A stretch of 64,000 bases of DNA from Anaspis maculata (GCA_949128115.1 OX421962.1:43795745-43859744); one strand, 5' to 3'. Shown: positions 12,427 to 25,205, counted from the first letter of the stretch. Made by a program: numbers and translations. The notes: a model not told the origin generated them from the sequence alone.

Positions 12427-12505
12427 CTTTTATCCAATCGTATTGAATAATGCACGCATTATCACGCGCATATATGCCTGCGTTTTTCAATAAGACTGGA
12501 TAAAG
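12427..12505. repeat. Hairpin, about 79 bp
   Basis: CTTTTATCCAATCGTATTGA at the left pairs with TCAATAAGACTGGATAAAG at the right. An inner GCACGCATTAT/ATCACGCGC segment forms the tip. It abuts the next hairpin directly. Confidence 0.6.
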
Positions 12506-12506
12506 C

Positions 12507-12638
12507 ATAGTATTCTACTCGCGGGTAATGTCTATTACTCATTCGGATGCTTTACGACACTCGCCAGGGCTCGTGTCGGCAAACTGCATCCTCATGAGTA
12601 AGAAGCAATCATTACCCGCTTGTTGAATAATATACTAT
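12507..12638. repeat. Hairpin MITE-like sequence, about 132 bp
   Basis: ATAGTATTCTACTCGCGGGT pairs with the region ending CATTACCCGC...AATATACTAT. Inside it ATTACTCATTCGGATGC pairs with GCATCCTCATGAGTAA, and CGACACTCGCC faces GGCTCGTGTCG at the tip. It is therefore a nearly continuous fold. Confidence 0.65.
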
Positions 12639-12639
12639 T

Positions 12640-15215
12640 AACATGTACATGATACAACATTTTATCTACTCGCGGTTCTTTGAAAACTTCTGCTTGGAAA
12701 CGCCTCCGTTTTCCGCTTTTATTATTGTGACAACCGCCCGCCTGTGTTCTTGTGTTCAGTCCTCAAGAAGTAATACACAGAGCAGAGAATTTTCGTTATT
12801 TAGTCTATAGAAATCTCAATGTGTCAGTTACAATTTTAGTGACAAATAAAAAAGTAACTATATTTTGGTGATTTTATTATCTAACGCCGTGCTAAAAGTG
12901 ACGTTGATGACATATATTATTTAACGCTCTGAGATAATTTGACGTTTCTAACACGGCAAGCTAACGTTAAAAGTACTACTTTTAGTAGACGTCGTAGATA
13001 AAACAAGTTACCACCCAGTGAGTCACGCAGGGCGCTGTCGCTCAAACTTCTACTGCTAAATCATCTTAACTGGAAATGGAAAACTAGCCATAGTTCATTG
13101 CGCCATGAATTTTGAAATCGTGCAGACATAGTACTACCGAGGGTACTGCGCAAACAAGCTGCTATACCGGAAAACTATCAACTATACTCAATGCACTCAT
13201 TTAACACAAAGATTGAGTCACACCGTTTCAGTTGTTTTGACTTTGAGCAGTTGACTTGCTGGCTACGCAACCAAAACTACACGAAGTGTGTATAGAATGG
13301 CGTTGATTGCAGTGCTGTCCGTGGCTCATTGAACGGTGGTTTCTTTTCCGATGGCTCGTTTCAGCACCACATGTTATCTGCGTTAACATGCACGTTACGA
13401 GATACATAATAGCCCTGTATGTCTGTGTGCTTGCAGAATTCGTGGCACATTGAGCAGTGTCTTATTGTTTTCCGGTAGGATGTTTCAACGGTAGGATGAA
13501 TACGTGGTATGGATGGTTTGTTGAGTGCGGGCTCCCCTTTCATTAAATATGGTCCAGTACTTTTAGAACACCTGTAGGTATAATACCATTGTTCTGCTAG
13601 AACCATCATGTCCTACAGCTCAGTTCACCACCACCCTCTAGAATTTCTACGTTAGTTTTAATCAAATCAGGCCGCGAGGAGAAGCTCCGCGGATGGTTAC
13701 TATTTATTTTTCTGTGCTGTTGCTGCGCTGGATGAGCTTTATACATAAAAACCGCATGACGTGCAAATTAAAACGCAAGAATATACAGTGCATGTTTGAA
13801 TGCACAACGTCTGCTTTTTATTTCTGGGAACGCAACTAAATCTGAGTAATTGAGAACTCGGCGGCGGCGGGAAACTCGCGCGGAGGTGCAAGGATAATTA
13901 TGTGGAGGGTATATTCAGGACGTATCTCTCTTTCTCTGTGTTTGAGAAAATTTAAAAGAAAGAGAGCCCCATGGTGCCGAGAGCATTCATTAGTCAGTTT
14001 TGTCATCGCCATTGGAGAGGAGTCGCCTATTGCGACCGAATTTAATTATGTTAATGTCTTAAAGAAGACGGCGTCATGGAGCTTTTGGGTTTGCTTGCTT
14101 CAAAAACATACCAGAGAGATCTGTGCTGTGCGTACTGTGATCTGCAGAAGTTGCATACCCATCTACATGCGGTAGCTATATCACAAATAATTGCATATTC
14201 ATAAAGTTTGTGTAAAAACAGAGGGGCGCCAAAGTAAACACGAATTAATAATGTAGGATATCAAATTGTATTGAAATGAAGTCCATCATGGAAGTGTCGC
14301 GTTTTAAAATTTAAATTAAATTGTCTTCTTGCTTGAATCAACACGTCTCGTTTCACTATACAGCCAGCCACTTAATGAGAGATTTTCCCGCCATCTTACG
14401 TCTTCCACCCTTTCGCTCCATTGTTATCCGAAATTTACATCTGAGTGGGTAGATAAAGGAGTAATGTTTCGTAATTTTTTAATAAACCCGCCGACGACGC
14501 CCAACCTGCCGATTAATTTTGAACTGACGATGCCGGCGGGGGGTGCATTAGAACATTCGACTCGTTTAGCGGAGACATCTTGTTAACAACCGAAAAGTCA
14601 CCGAGGGGTCGTAGCGCTCTTCGACATTATCCATGGACCATGGACTTGGATTCACTAAAAATGATCACTAAAAATGAGCTCTTAGGTAGCTATACGTATA
14701 AGTACGGAAGAAAATTCTAGGCTCACGTCATTAGAAATTTTTGACACCTGTATATTATGAAAACTGTTATGACCATATGATCATGAATTGGAAAGATAAC
14801 TCGTCCCCAAAAATTGAAGGAGATATCCATGGAACTGATGTAGTATAGCAAGAAGTTTCCTAAGACTACGCATCAACGAAGTATCCAGTTTTATCTCAAA
14901 AACTGAGAAGTCTTGACAGGTGTATCAGAACTTTTGCCCGCAATAGGGCGATTGTGGCGCCGTTTGCCACTTGGGGACTTTAGGTTTATCAATTGGTATT
15001 GCAAACCGTCAAATCATGTAACATAACTGTCAATCACGTCATTTTAGCACTTGAATAACCAAACATTTATCTCACCTCACCAATTGTCCATTGTCATCAG
15101 TGGTGGAAGCACGCCATCAATCGGTTACGAAATTCGTGTTCGTATACGAATTTTTCTAGCACGCCACTCTCATGTTTCGTGAATAGTGAATTTCGCCCAA
15201 TCCTTTGCGAAAAAA
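12640..15215. other. Stretch with weak repeats only
   Basis: A weak inverted repeat at about 12883-12974 (GCCGTGCTAAAAGTGACG against AACACGGC) and a small CCGCGAGGAG/CTCCGCGG palindrome near 13671 are visible. Frames are at most 91 codons (13900-14175) and unrecognised. A GACACCTGTAT / GACAGGTGTAT pair near 14739 and 14924 may be the remnant of another element. No gene can be supported. Confidence 0.4.
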
Positions 15216-15694
15216 CGCTTAAACAAGTCGATTTTTGAAAACGGTAAGTCGTTTTTCCATCATACGTGCCATGATCTACCGTCAACCCCTAAACCCCCAG
15301 CCACCCTTGATTTTTTTTTAATCGCACCATCCACGCTCCAACCATTTTCAATGGTAGATCTGAATACAGTTTTAGACAAGCTTCCCCACAAGCCATAGGG
15401 TGCAATTAAAAAAAAATACGAAGGGTGGCTGGGGGTTGAAGGGTTGACGGTAGATCATGACGCGTATCATGGAAAAACGACTTACCGTTTTTAAAAATCG
15501 ACCTGTTTCCATGGTGAAGCGTTCGATCTAATTTTCAATGGTAGATCTGCATACAGTTTTTGAAAAGCTTTCCAACAAGCTCCCCCAAGCCATAGGGTGC
15601 CATTAAAAAAAATACTAAGGGTGGCTAGGGGGAAGGGGTTAACGGTAGATCACGACACAGAACATGGGAAAACGGCTTGCCCGTTTCAAAATCG
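15216..15694. repeat. Inverted repeat plus a third direct copy
   Basis: Two blocks, 15216-15342 and 15395-15521, are inverse copies (AACGGTAAGTCGTTTTTCCA against TGGAAAAACGACTTACCGTT). They enclose a centre with TTTTCAATGGTAGATCTG and AAGCCATAGGGTGC. A further copy of centre plus right arm follows at about 15531-15694 in direct orientation, with a period near 190 bp. This looks like a MITE with a partial tandem duplication. Confidence 0.75.
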
Positions 15695-15908
15695 TTGGAG
15701 CGTTTTTTAAAAAAAAAATATGTATGGTGAAAAAATTCTGAATTTTATTCCAGACTTTCAAATAACCCGGTATGAAATTTCCTTACTGCGTTTTATTATT
15801 TATTTGTAGAATTAGGTATACCTCTGACGGCGGGAGACAAGAAGCTCCCGCAACTTCCGTCAGGAAATTTTATATAAACATTTTGTGGGAAGACAGTGGA
15901 TGATTTAT

Positions 15909-16884
15909 ACCGGGTGATCATTTGAAAACTATCCACTGTCTTCCAGCAAAAACAGGTCGATTTTTATATCGAGGGAGACATCTAAAACATATACATTGGC
16001 GCATTTCTATGTTTAGCCCCCTCGCCCCCACCCACCCCAACTTTGAAATTTCAAATGACATTACCTATTCTGCGATACATCAAATTGAACAGAATGAAAT
16101 TCACTTTCCGAAAAAAAAAATATAACATTTTCAACCCCACCTCCCTTCTTCCTTAAATTTTTAGAGTGTCCAATTTAATATTCTCATGACTTCTCAATTC
16201 TCTTCAATGCAGTCAACGTCATCCTGCACAGCATCGAAAGAAAAAATTTCTACGGAAAAAGTGCCACTCAAATTCACCCCTTCGCTCCCTCCACCACACC
16301 TTGAAAATCTAAAATGACAATACCTACCTTGTGAAACATCAAACTGGAGGAAATTGAATCCTCTTCCTGAACAAATTTTTTTTGAAATTTTTAAAACCCT
16401 CGTTTCCCTCCTAAAATATTCTAAATGTCCAATTTAACGGGGGAGAGTTTGAAAATTTCAAAAAAATTGTTTTCAGAAAGAATTTGATTTGGGTGACACT
16501 TTTTTCGCCAAAAATTCTCTTTATCGATGCTATTTAGGATGATGGTGACTAAACTAAAGAGAATTGAGGGGTCCAGAATATTAAATGGGACACTCAGAAA
16601 ACTTTTAGGGAGAAGGGGAGTGAGGTTGAAAATTTTGGATATATTTTTTTTCAGAAGGAGAATTTGATTTTCTTCAGTTTGTCGTATCGCAAGGTAGGTA
16701 ATGCCATTTAAAATTTTAAAGTTGAGGTGAGTGGGAGCGAGGGGGCTGAAGATAGAAATTGGCCAATGTATATGTTTTAGATGTCCCCTTCGATATAAAA
16801 ATCGACCTGTTTTGGTTCGAAGAAATATTAACTAGGAATCGGGAGAGTTACTGTAGGTGGATAGTTTTCAAATGATCACCCGGT
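15909..16884. mobile_element. Large foldback, about 976 bp, arms about 400 bp
   Basis: The left end ACCGGGTGATCATTTGAAAA is matched by the complement of the right end TTTTCAAATGATCACCCGGT. Complementarity continues inward through AAAACAGGTCGATTTTTATA, ACATATACATTGG and the GAAGGG/CCCTTC blocks, with many substitutions and indels, so the element is old. The left end sits in a separate small hairpin, because GAAGACAGTGGAT just outside pairs with ATCCACTGTCTTC just inside. No ORF. Confidence 0.8.
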
Positions 16885-18842
16885 GTTTTTACAACCGGAA
16901 AATATATTTGAAAATTCTTAAAGGTGTCTGAGTGCTTCTAAAACAGTTGAAGACGAAGAAAGGTGCCTTGGCGGCTCGCTTGGCGGTATTCTTAATATAT
17001 TCTGCTGTTCGTGAACGTGGTGTGATTTTGAACTAAAGCAACCTGATGGAACTGGCCCCGTATTATTACTGTAATGGACAGATTAAGTTCTGCACGGCAA
17101 ACAAATCACCACCGCCTATTGATAGGGCACCAAAAACATTAAAACTGATAATAAAATAACGCATCTAACAAGCGGACGCGATAAAATGGGCGTCAAAATG
17201 GTGATGTACCCGACACAAAAGCCAATGCGGTCGGCAGCCCATCCAGCGTCGGGGAATATAATCAGATATCCGAGAGAGGAGCACACACGAGCGTCAATAT
17301 AGAAATTTTATAACGTTTTGTTGTGCCATTATATGGCGCGTAAAAATAACTGGCCTGCGCGCCTGTAATTTTTCCATTGTCCAGAATTTATGTGTGTGTG
17401 AGAGTGCGATACGAATATAATCGAAAACTTTTTCGATGGTCAATTCTAGTTATTGCATACATGTCCGTCAAACTCAAAGAGCATTTGCTTCTGTGACTGT
17501 TCAGATCTTGCGGCTTTTTTAAGCTGACGCATGTTCATTACGCCTGAACCTATGTGTTTGAATGAAGATGCAAACAAGACACAGGCTTATACCAGAAATT
17601 GAGGTATGCAGAAGATAATGTAGATACTGTTACGAGTGGCGATTCTGGAGAGCACGCGATCTTTCTAGACTCTTCCCATTAGGTCGCAGTGTACAAGTGC
17701 GGAGCTCTGGTGCATTCCGGAACACGCGTGTAGGCTTTTGCCCGTGGAACTGAATGGAGCCTTCAACAGTGGGTCAAGACACATCTGTCCATTTTGGCGG
17801 AGATGCCGGATTCACCGCACGTTGGGATTGCACGCGAAAGGTGTAAGACTATTCGGGAGTCGCCTAGAAGCCAGATGCCGGATCACTGTGGAATTTGCTG
17901 GAGGACCTATGGAACATTCGAGATTTATCAGTCGGACCTATATGAGGCACCGATCCTCGGCCTACAGCAGTATTGAATTGGAAGTGATCGAGAGCGATAC
18001 AAGCGAGTAGTCTGCGATATTCCCAAGTAAACAATTGTTTTGATTTCTTGCTTTTTCTCTCTCTGACTGAGATGAGGCGACGTAAAATTTTGGTTAAAGG
18101 AAAGCGCCTCTTATGGTAGATGGGTTTAAATAGAAGAAGGAAAATCGAGTCAAAAGTCAACTCATCGGATGCGTCTAAAGAGAAGGAGGAAACCTAAGCT
18201 GAAACTCAATTCCTTGAACGAAAAAAAAAAAAAAACCTATGAAACTTGGGTAAAGAATAATCTCTTCATCTGGTGAGTCTGAAAAGTAGAAGGAAACCTG
18301 AAAGGAGGTAGCTTTATTTGCGCTGTTTTGTCCCGCGCTCAAATGACAAAGAGCCTCATCCAAAACTTGATAAGTCCTCCTTGCGTTAAGTTGAAATTAA
18401 CGCCTCCATTATTTTTGTAAACCTTCGTTTTATAATATTTATTATAATAGCGAACAATAATTGAACGAGTCTTCAATGAGGGTTTTTTATCCAAAGCTTG
18501 ACCTTTCCTATTTCTGAATGTTCATAACTGTTACAGGAGAATTTCCACATTCTACATTACGACGTTGTGCGTTCCGTAAGATCGCAAACTCCCTATTATC
18601 TTCTTTATCGCACCAGTTTTCCTGGTGAGCTAGTGCTAGTCACGCTTCACTTCCAGTCATTAGATGCATGCTGTCATGCTGGCCGCATGAACGTTTGTCC
18701 ACATCCCTACGAATGATGGGTGCATCACCCACAGATGCATTTATAGTGCGATTACCCATGTGAAAAATAAAATTCCATAAACGCTCTAATATGTAAGAAA
18801 TCCTATCGGCTATTGGCTGTTGCCTAAGCAGTATAAACAGCA
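16885..18842. other. Stretch without recognisable gene
   Basis: It contains a 90-codon plus frame at 17738-18010, overlapped by a 60-codon frame and a 98-codon minus frame. None is recognised. An A-tract lies at about 18221-18235 and a CTTTTTCTCTCTCTGACTGAG word near 18050 recurs near 46530 inside a hairpin element. Confidence 0.4.
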
Positions 18843-18996
18843 TAAAGCTGGGTTCCCAGATGCGAATATTCGGACAGAAAATGCGATTTTATGTGTCAAA
18901 TTTCGAATTCGAGGGCTCTGATTGGCCAATATGACGACTTTGACAATAAATTTCGCATTTTCTGTCCGAATACTCGCAACTGGGAATCCAGCTTTA
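18843..18996. mobile_element. Hairpin MITE with AAGCTGGGTTCC terminus, 154 bp
   Basis: TAAAGCTGGGTTCCCAGATG at the left and its near complement at the right (CAACTGGGAATCCAGCTTTA) form the ends. CGGACAGAAAATGCG/CGCATTTTCTGTCCG continues the stem. The terminal TA could be a TA target duplication. The same terminal word AGCTGGGTTCC starts the hairpin element at 46454. Confidence 0.8.
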
Positions 18997-19048
18997 CGGA
19001 GCGTTCATGATGAAATGTTATTTTTCACAAAATCGCACCATTAGTGAT

Positions 19049-20639
19049 TAGCCCAGGCGCCAGGGAAAACAATAAGGAAATAATTGTTTCCTGGCTGAAA
19101 ACTAGCTTAAAACGATCTGTGTAGCTTAGGTTTTGACAGACTAGTTTCCCCCCTTTCGGAAATGTCGGCGTCATGTCGCCATCATCAACAAGAAGTGCAC
19201 CAGCGTGGTTTTTGCCGAATATCTTAATTTTGGGTCATCTGACAGCAAAAGATGTAAGAAGTCATTTTGAAGCCTATGAAATTCCCTACAGTTTGGTTTT
19301 TCAATCAATTTTCTGCGACCTATGGACTTTGAGATAGAGCTTCTGGAAGCGAGAGTCATTGTCGTGGAAGCTCCATGGCCACTTGACTCAAAAAACTAAA
19401 ATGTCGATGTGACAAAAAAAAATTCAAAATGAGATTACTCGAGAACTCTTCATGCTACAGTTGCGGTGATAGTCTTGAACTCTTCCTCTTGAACCGTAGA
19501 TTACGAATATTGAAAAGTCAATAACGTCACATTGTACATATACAGGGTGTACTACGGGAATCAAATCAGAACAGAGAAATTTGACATATTTCTTCGATTT
19601 AGCCTATGCGAAACTCTAAGCACTTATCACGAGTCCAATATCAATATGCATTGCTCTGTAAGCTTCACTTGATACACTTGAGAAGTGGTCAGCTCACAGC
19701 CTTCCTGTAAAATGTTTTGAAGGCCCTCTGAAATCATCAAAATTTACAGTAGCAAGAAATGTATGTAACAGTATATTATATGCCAAGGAACCAAAGTGAA
19801 TTTTTGATCCTTTGGGTGAAGTTTGTTGCTTAAAGACCCTTTGGGTCCAAATCCCCAAATTAAAAATTCACTTTGGTCCCTTGGTATATAATATACTGTT
19901 ATATACATTCCTTGGTACTGTAAATTTTTAATATTTTGATGATTTCAGAGGGCCTTCAAAACATTTTACAGTAAAGCTGTGAGCTGACCACTTCCTTCGT
20001 GTATTAAGTGAAGCTTATAGAGCAAATCCATATTGATATTGGACTCGTGTTAGGTGCTTAGAGTGTCGCATATAGGCTAAATCGAAGAAATATGTAAAAT
20101 TTCTCTGATCTGATTTGATTCCCTAAGTACACCCTGTATATGTACAATGTGACGTTTTTGACTTTTCTATATTCGTAATCAACGGTTCAAGAGAAAAAAT
20201 TTAAGACTATCACCGCAACTATAGCATAAAGGATTCTCGAGAAATCTCATTTTGAATTTTTTTTGTCACATCGACATTTTAGTTTTTCGAGTCAAGTGGC
20301 CATGGAGCTTTTACGACAATGCCTCTCGCTTCCAGAAGCTCTATCTCAAAAACCATAGGTTGCAGAAAGGTCATTTAAAAACTATTCCGTAGGGAATTTC
20401 ATTGGTTTCAAAATGACTTCTTACATATTTTTCTGTCAGATGGCCCAAAATCAAGATATTCGGCAAAAACCACGCTGGTGCACTTCTTGTTGATGATGGC
20501 GACATGACGCCGACATTTCCGAAAGGGGGGAAATTAGTATGTCGAAATCTAAGCTACACAGATCGTTTTAAGCTAGTTTCCAGCCAGGAAACAATTATTT
20601 CCTTATTGAGCTGATTTTTGCTCCCTGGCGCCTGGGCTA
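19049..20639. mobile_element. Giant foldback element, 1.59 kb, arms about 780 bp
   Basis: TAGCCCAGGCGCCAGGGA at the left and its exact complement TCCCTGGCGCCTGGGCTA at the right mark the ends. The whole interval is close to one palindrome, turning near 19820-19850. Paired landmarks include CATCATCAACAAGAAGTGCA near 19180, complemented at about 20480-20500, and the inward-facing TACAGGGTGTACT (19541) and AGTACACCCTGTA (20138). The 3-bp word GAT flanks both ends, a possible target duplication. The arms differ by a few substitutions and one 11-bp indel near the ends. Frames inside, such as 62 codons at 19171-19359, are arm by-products. No transposase is recognised. Confidence 0.9.
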
Positions 20640-23600
20640 GATACTGTTTAATGAATGCGAGGTTTAATGAGATGCACCCTAAAGTAAAAGTAGAAGAATT
20701 GCAGGGTGTAAATTGCTTAATTGATTGTGCCCATTTTTCGAAAAATCCTGGTTATGAGAACACACAACAGCGGAGCCATTTTGGCATATCTTTTTCGTCC
20801 CCCTTTCTTTTTCCGCTCTTTTCACCCCCTTCCAGATTAATTACGCGATACAAATAGACGTTAATGTCGACGACATGAATGCCGTGTATCTTTCATTTCC
20901 GTCGCCCCCATCGATCGCTTTCCGCGATCCATTCCGCATTTTGCCAGTTTATCAGCCATATCCGTATGAATCCGCAGAAGGAGACGAGGGGGTTGGGGGG
21001 TACTGACACCTACATAAGTAATTAACGAATCGATAAGGCGGACAGGTAAAATTGAACAATAACTAACATAAATCCCAATCAGTCGTCTAGCCCTATATGT
21101 TCGGAATATTCCAATCATAATCGAATTAACACAACCCGACGAACAAATCGGGCGATGCGGACATGAGTTCAGTTATGTAGGTATTTCGCGTATCGGCTTG
21201 TGTTATTAATTATTATTATTGGCCGTTGTGTACATTTTAAACATTATGTGCACAATTAAAGCCCCATTTATCGACATCGTCGGGAGTAGTGTGGAGGGGA
21301 CGCCCGCCGCCGTCGAGACAAAGAGTTCGTCAAAGCACAAACGGGTGATTGTGTGGGGGAGGTTGGGAATGTTGGAATGGAGTAAGTAGAGAGATGCGAG
21401 AAAGGGGGCCACGGATGGGTGGTGGAAGTCGTGTTCTCGCACACCCAGTCTTTAATAATATCTCGGGATCCGAACACCATCGACAGATCCGCAGATTGAT
21501 CGGCATTGTTATTCCACGACGCCAGAGAGCATGGAAACGGAAAGAAGCGGAAGAAAGTATGCGCAGGTATTTTAGCGAGAGGTCATTTTCCAAGAGAGGT
21601 AGACGCGGAGCAAAAGAACTGCCAGTGCCATGTGCTAATAATTATTAAAACAGTGATTCGGTTGATTACACATCGATAATTTATGGTAATCCAAGCGACG
21701 TCCTGGGTAAATTGAAACTATGCACCGAGATTGAGCTCTTTTGGATTCGGGATCATCGACAGAGAAGGAATGGTAAAAATATAGATACCCACCTCCCAGT
21801 TTTCACTTCAACTTTTGTTATTCATACATGATGATATTTTTTTGTCTCTTGAAGCCATAAAGCGGAAAATTCAGCGAGAGGTAAAATGTGAGACAAAAAC
21901 TCATCAAATATACGTAGTGCGTGCACTGCGCAGACACAGACATCAGTAGATATCCATGTTTGGTTCTCTTCAGGAAAATGAAGGAGAAGGGCCGAAGGGA
22001 GCGAATGCAGTCATTTTACCACTTTTGTTCTTTTTTTGAATGAAAAACTACAGCTTATGTTAAATTAAAAAGTTAGGTTTAAAAAAAAACTCAATAAAAG
22101 AGAAAAAATTTAAGTTCGGTCGTAAACCGGAGGCAAAAAAACAATAAAGTAGTTAGCTATGACTTATTGCATACCCCTTGCCATAAATTTGATATGTAAT
22201 AATAATAATATTCGCATTATGTGTATTTTAAAGATGATCATAAAAACACAAAAGTATATTGTGAGGTGTGACAGGGGTAGTTGAAGAAATTTATTAAGGT
22301 GCACTTTTCAAGGCACAGCTAGAGCCTCCAGTCAACATCTTGCATTCAAAAATCCCTGGTTTTTGTGGCGGTTTATTCATGACTACACGTATCATGGATT
22401 TTCCTATTAATATTTTGAAAGTCTATATACCTAACAGTTCTTGTTATTTTCCGCGTTCAATCGTTCATTGGTTTTGGTAAGGGATGAGTTTCATGAGCGG
22501 ACTAAATCTATCACGCTGATAGTTGCTTTGCACCAGCCAATAGCATGGCCAGTTGCTTAGTTATTAAGAGAGTGATAAATTTAATTCGTTGATGGAAGTT
22601 TGGTGGAACCGGAGGTTAATCGTTTATTGAACTTCTCATCAGAATTGTTTTAAATATATAGGTGGTATATCAATGATTTTCATGGATTCGTCTGATTATA
22701 AGATCTACGAATATAGGTTTTCAAGGGTCAGATCTTCCCTCATCTTTTCAATTTTTTTTTAGCAGTCTTCTTTTGCAGTTCGTATCTTTATCGTATCTCA
22801 AACGAACTTCAAATTGAAACACCTGTGAGACCTTTATCCATAGATGATTAATTAATTAATTTTATTGTTTCAGTACAAGCATACCTACCTACGTATTATA
22901 GGCATGTACCTACCTATCGCAATTTCAAAGGGCAAATGGATATAAATCCATTTTGAATATTGCTATGTTATTCCGTGCCGAATGTCTGACGGTAATTACA
23001 CGTTGATCAGCAGATAAAACCGCTCGCTGTCTAAATTGGAGGTATTGTGCCTTGTTCGATTGTTGTTTCTGCGGTTCTTATTGAACCTCCGAGGAAGAGC
23101 ACCACGGTCGCATCTGAATAATATCTTATAGCGACTTGCGTTTCGTATTGATCTCCGGTTGTATTCTCTCTTGCATCTTGCATGCACTTATTGGTGTGTG
23201 GTTTGGTACATTTCCATGTCTGTTTCTCTTTCCCCCATCCCTCGTCACATCACAGTGTTGGATCTCTCCGGTTCTGCGAGGCGGGCAACGGATGTTAAAA
23301 TAGCAAAATCTTGCATATTTACTTATTCACGCAAAAAAGTCAAACAATGTTTACGGTGTGTAAAAGCCGAATGCACTTTTAGAACAAATGATAGGAACAC
23401 TGACGCTTCGGAATATGAGAGTTTTGCTGATGTTTAGAAGCGGAATCAAGTGTCGAGTGCTTCCGATGAGATTTCTTTCGGCGTTTGTGTATTAGTTGGC
23501 ATACTTGGTAGATTGTACCGCATCGCAGATAGGGTTCCTTTCGGAATTGTAAGACAAAACCCTTTAAGCGACTTTAATGGACGCTCCTCCGCGTCTTAAT

Positions 23601-24014
23601 AAAAATAAACGGACGAGAAGAAAATGATATACGCCTGTCCAAGAGCCGAGCGCTAGTTCAGCGCTCTCTCGGTGATTAATTATGATTAATCTTCCTTGTA
23701 ATTTACCGTCGCCATTTACTCGTAACATGAACATAATGAAGCACTGATACGTCATCATTACCACTCGATATAATTTGTTGACTGCTGCGGCCTTTCGGGC
23801 TGGTAAATTGCTTGTTTTTAACACGTTTGATTAGATTCGTCTATATAATGACTGACACACATTTAGGGAAAATACAGAGAGAGAGAGATCCTCCTAAAGT
23901 ACCTGGTACAAAAACACTGATAGCATAATAAATGTATTATTTGGTTAGATCGTCCATTTCGTTTGTGTATTAAGTTTTTTCATTAAGCCCTCCCTTCAAA
24001 AGTTATTAGTCATA
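20640..24014. other. Repeat-poor stretch without recognisable gene
   Basis: No long palindrome was found. About 20860-21650 is GC-richer than its surroundings and has TTAATTA-type words. Frames of 70-99 codons at 21206-21648 overlap on both strands and look like shadows of that composition. CCTACCTA tracts lie near 22886 and 22908. A pyrimidine-rich TTTTATTGTTTCAG resembling a splice acceptor ends at 22874, but no exon follows that I can support. Confidence 0.4.
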
Positions 24015-24622
24015 TACAGGTGTTTCAGTGACCTTGCATAATACTCTGAGAGGTGATTCGTCTTAAAAAAATTAGTCGAAAAGTAAGAGTAATTTTTTTC
24101 CCAAAGTGCTCACTGAGGGAATTACAGCTCCTCAAAGGTACAAAATGCAACAAAGTTTTCAATTATTTGCTCAAAAACTGTCAAAGGTAAGAGCTTCAAA
24201 TTTGATGTACTCGATAGATTTGTTTAATCAAAAACTTTTATTCCTCTTGCATTTTTTTCGTAGGATGCATCGTTCTGAAGTAAAAGTGAGAAACACAGAC
24301 GTGTCATGAATAATTTTCAACATAATCCCAATCCCCTCTAATTTCGCTGCCACTGGTTAGATTTGTTTAGAACTTTGCATGTACATTTGCACTGTTGAGA
24401 ACATGGGTTGAGAAACTTCTCTACACCAAATTTGAAGCTCCTACCTTTGACGGTTTTTCAGCAAATGTATATTTGAAAACTTTGTTCAACTTCGTACTTT
24501 TGAGGGGCTGTAACTCCCTAAGGAAACATTTCAGGGTAAAATGTTACTCTCACTTTTCGACTTATTTTCTTGAGAGGAATCACCTCCCGAAGTATTATGC
24601 AAGGTCACCGAAACACCCTGTA
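24015..24622. mobile_element. TACAGGGTG-type foldback, 608 bp
   Basis: The left end TACAGGTGTTTCAGTGACCT and the complement of the right end TACAGGGTGTTTCGGTGACC match. The arms continue about 200 bp inward (CTTGCATAATACT, AGTCGAAAAGT, TTACAGC(T/C)CCTCAAA, CAAAGGTA(A/G)GAGCTTCAAAT) at roughly 80% identity by eye. The frames at 24106 and 24395 are the two arms read in different frames. It belongs with the other elements in this window that share the terminus. Confidence 0.85.
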
Positions 24623-24942
24623 TGTAGTAAGTATAGTACTTGGTACTCGTAATGGTATCGGCCTATGCAAAACAAATATAACCGTTGCACAATTTGATGA
24701 TGCCCATGAGAGTAATGCAATCTCGCTGTAATGGTCTTTAGGTCAATCTGAGACGGATACAAAATGTCTTATATAATCATTCAAAGACCATTCTTCATTC
24801 GTATAGCGACCAGTGGCATTTTATTTCTTCTCTCAAGTTGCACAACATTTTAAATTTCAATGGTCCTACTCGCCATACGGATTTCAGAGGCGATAAGGTT
24901 CTTGCTCTTGTTTTTCTCACTTTTCTAACCAAAACCGTAGAA

Positions 24943-25196
24943 GCCGGCGGTAGCTCAGCGGTTGGAGCGACTGGACTGCGAATCTAAAGGTAGTGAGTTC
25001 GATACCACGCGGCAGCAGTGATGAAAAATTAGCTGCGGTCGTCAACCTTTCCGGCATCACCACGGGCCTCTAGGGGTCCGCGAGAACCGGGTAGTGAACA
25101 CAAAGAACCGGAGCTCTAACCTTCCGCTTTATAGGCCAAGTCCTTCAGTGGGATGTAGAGCCACACTATTATTATTATTACTATTGTTATTATTAT
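24943..25196 (+). mobile_element. tRNA-derived SINE, full length, 9-bp target duplication
   Basis: The head resembles a tRNA: box A-like TAGCTCAGCGG at about 24950, an anticodon-arm-like CTGGACTGCGAATC, and box B-like AGTTCGATACC at about 24998. The body then includes CCGGCATCACCACGGGCCTC and ends in a (TTA)n-rich tail. ACCGTAGAA occurs immediately before (24934-24942) and after (25197-25205) the element, a perfect 9-bp target-site duplication. The cloverleaf is degenerate and the unit is longer than a tRNA, so this is a SINE rather than a tRNA gene. It would be transcribed by RNA polymerase III and mobilised by a LINE (family knowledge). Confidence 0.9.
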
Positions 25197-25205
25197 ACCG
25201 TAGAA

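Noticed and set aside
14739..14935. Inverted-repeat element between GACACCTGTAT and GACAGGTGTAT
   Set aside because: The similarity is limited to about 8-10 bases and the flanking sequences do not pair.
17738..18010. 90-codon frame as a host exon
   Set aside because: A second plus frame and a minus frame overlap it and nothing in the peptide is recognisable. Left as unassigned.
22859..22880. Splice acceptor with downstream exon
   Set aside because: TTTTATTGTTTCAG is acceptor-like, but no downstream frame or donor makes a credible exon.
24943..25020. Functional tRNA gene
   Set aside because: Box A and B are recognisable, but the arms pair poorly and the sequence continues into a SINE body with its own target duplication.
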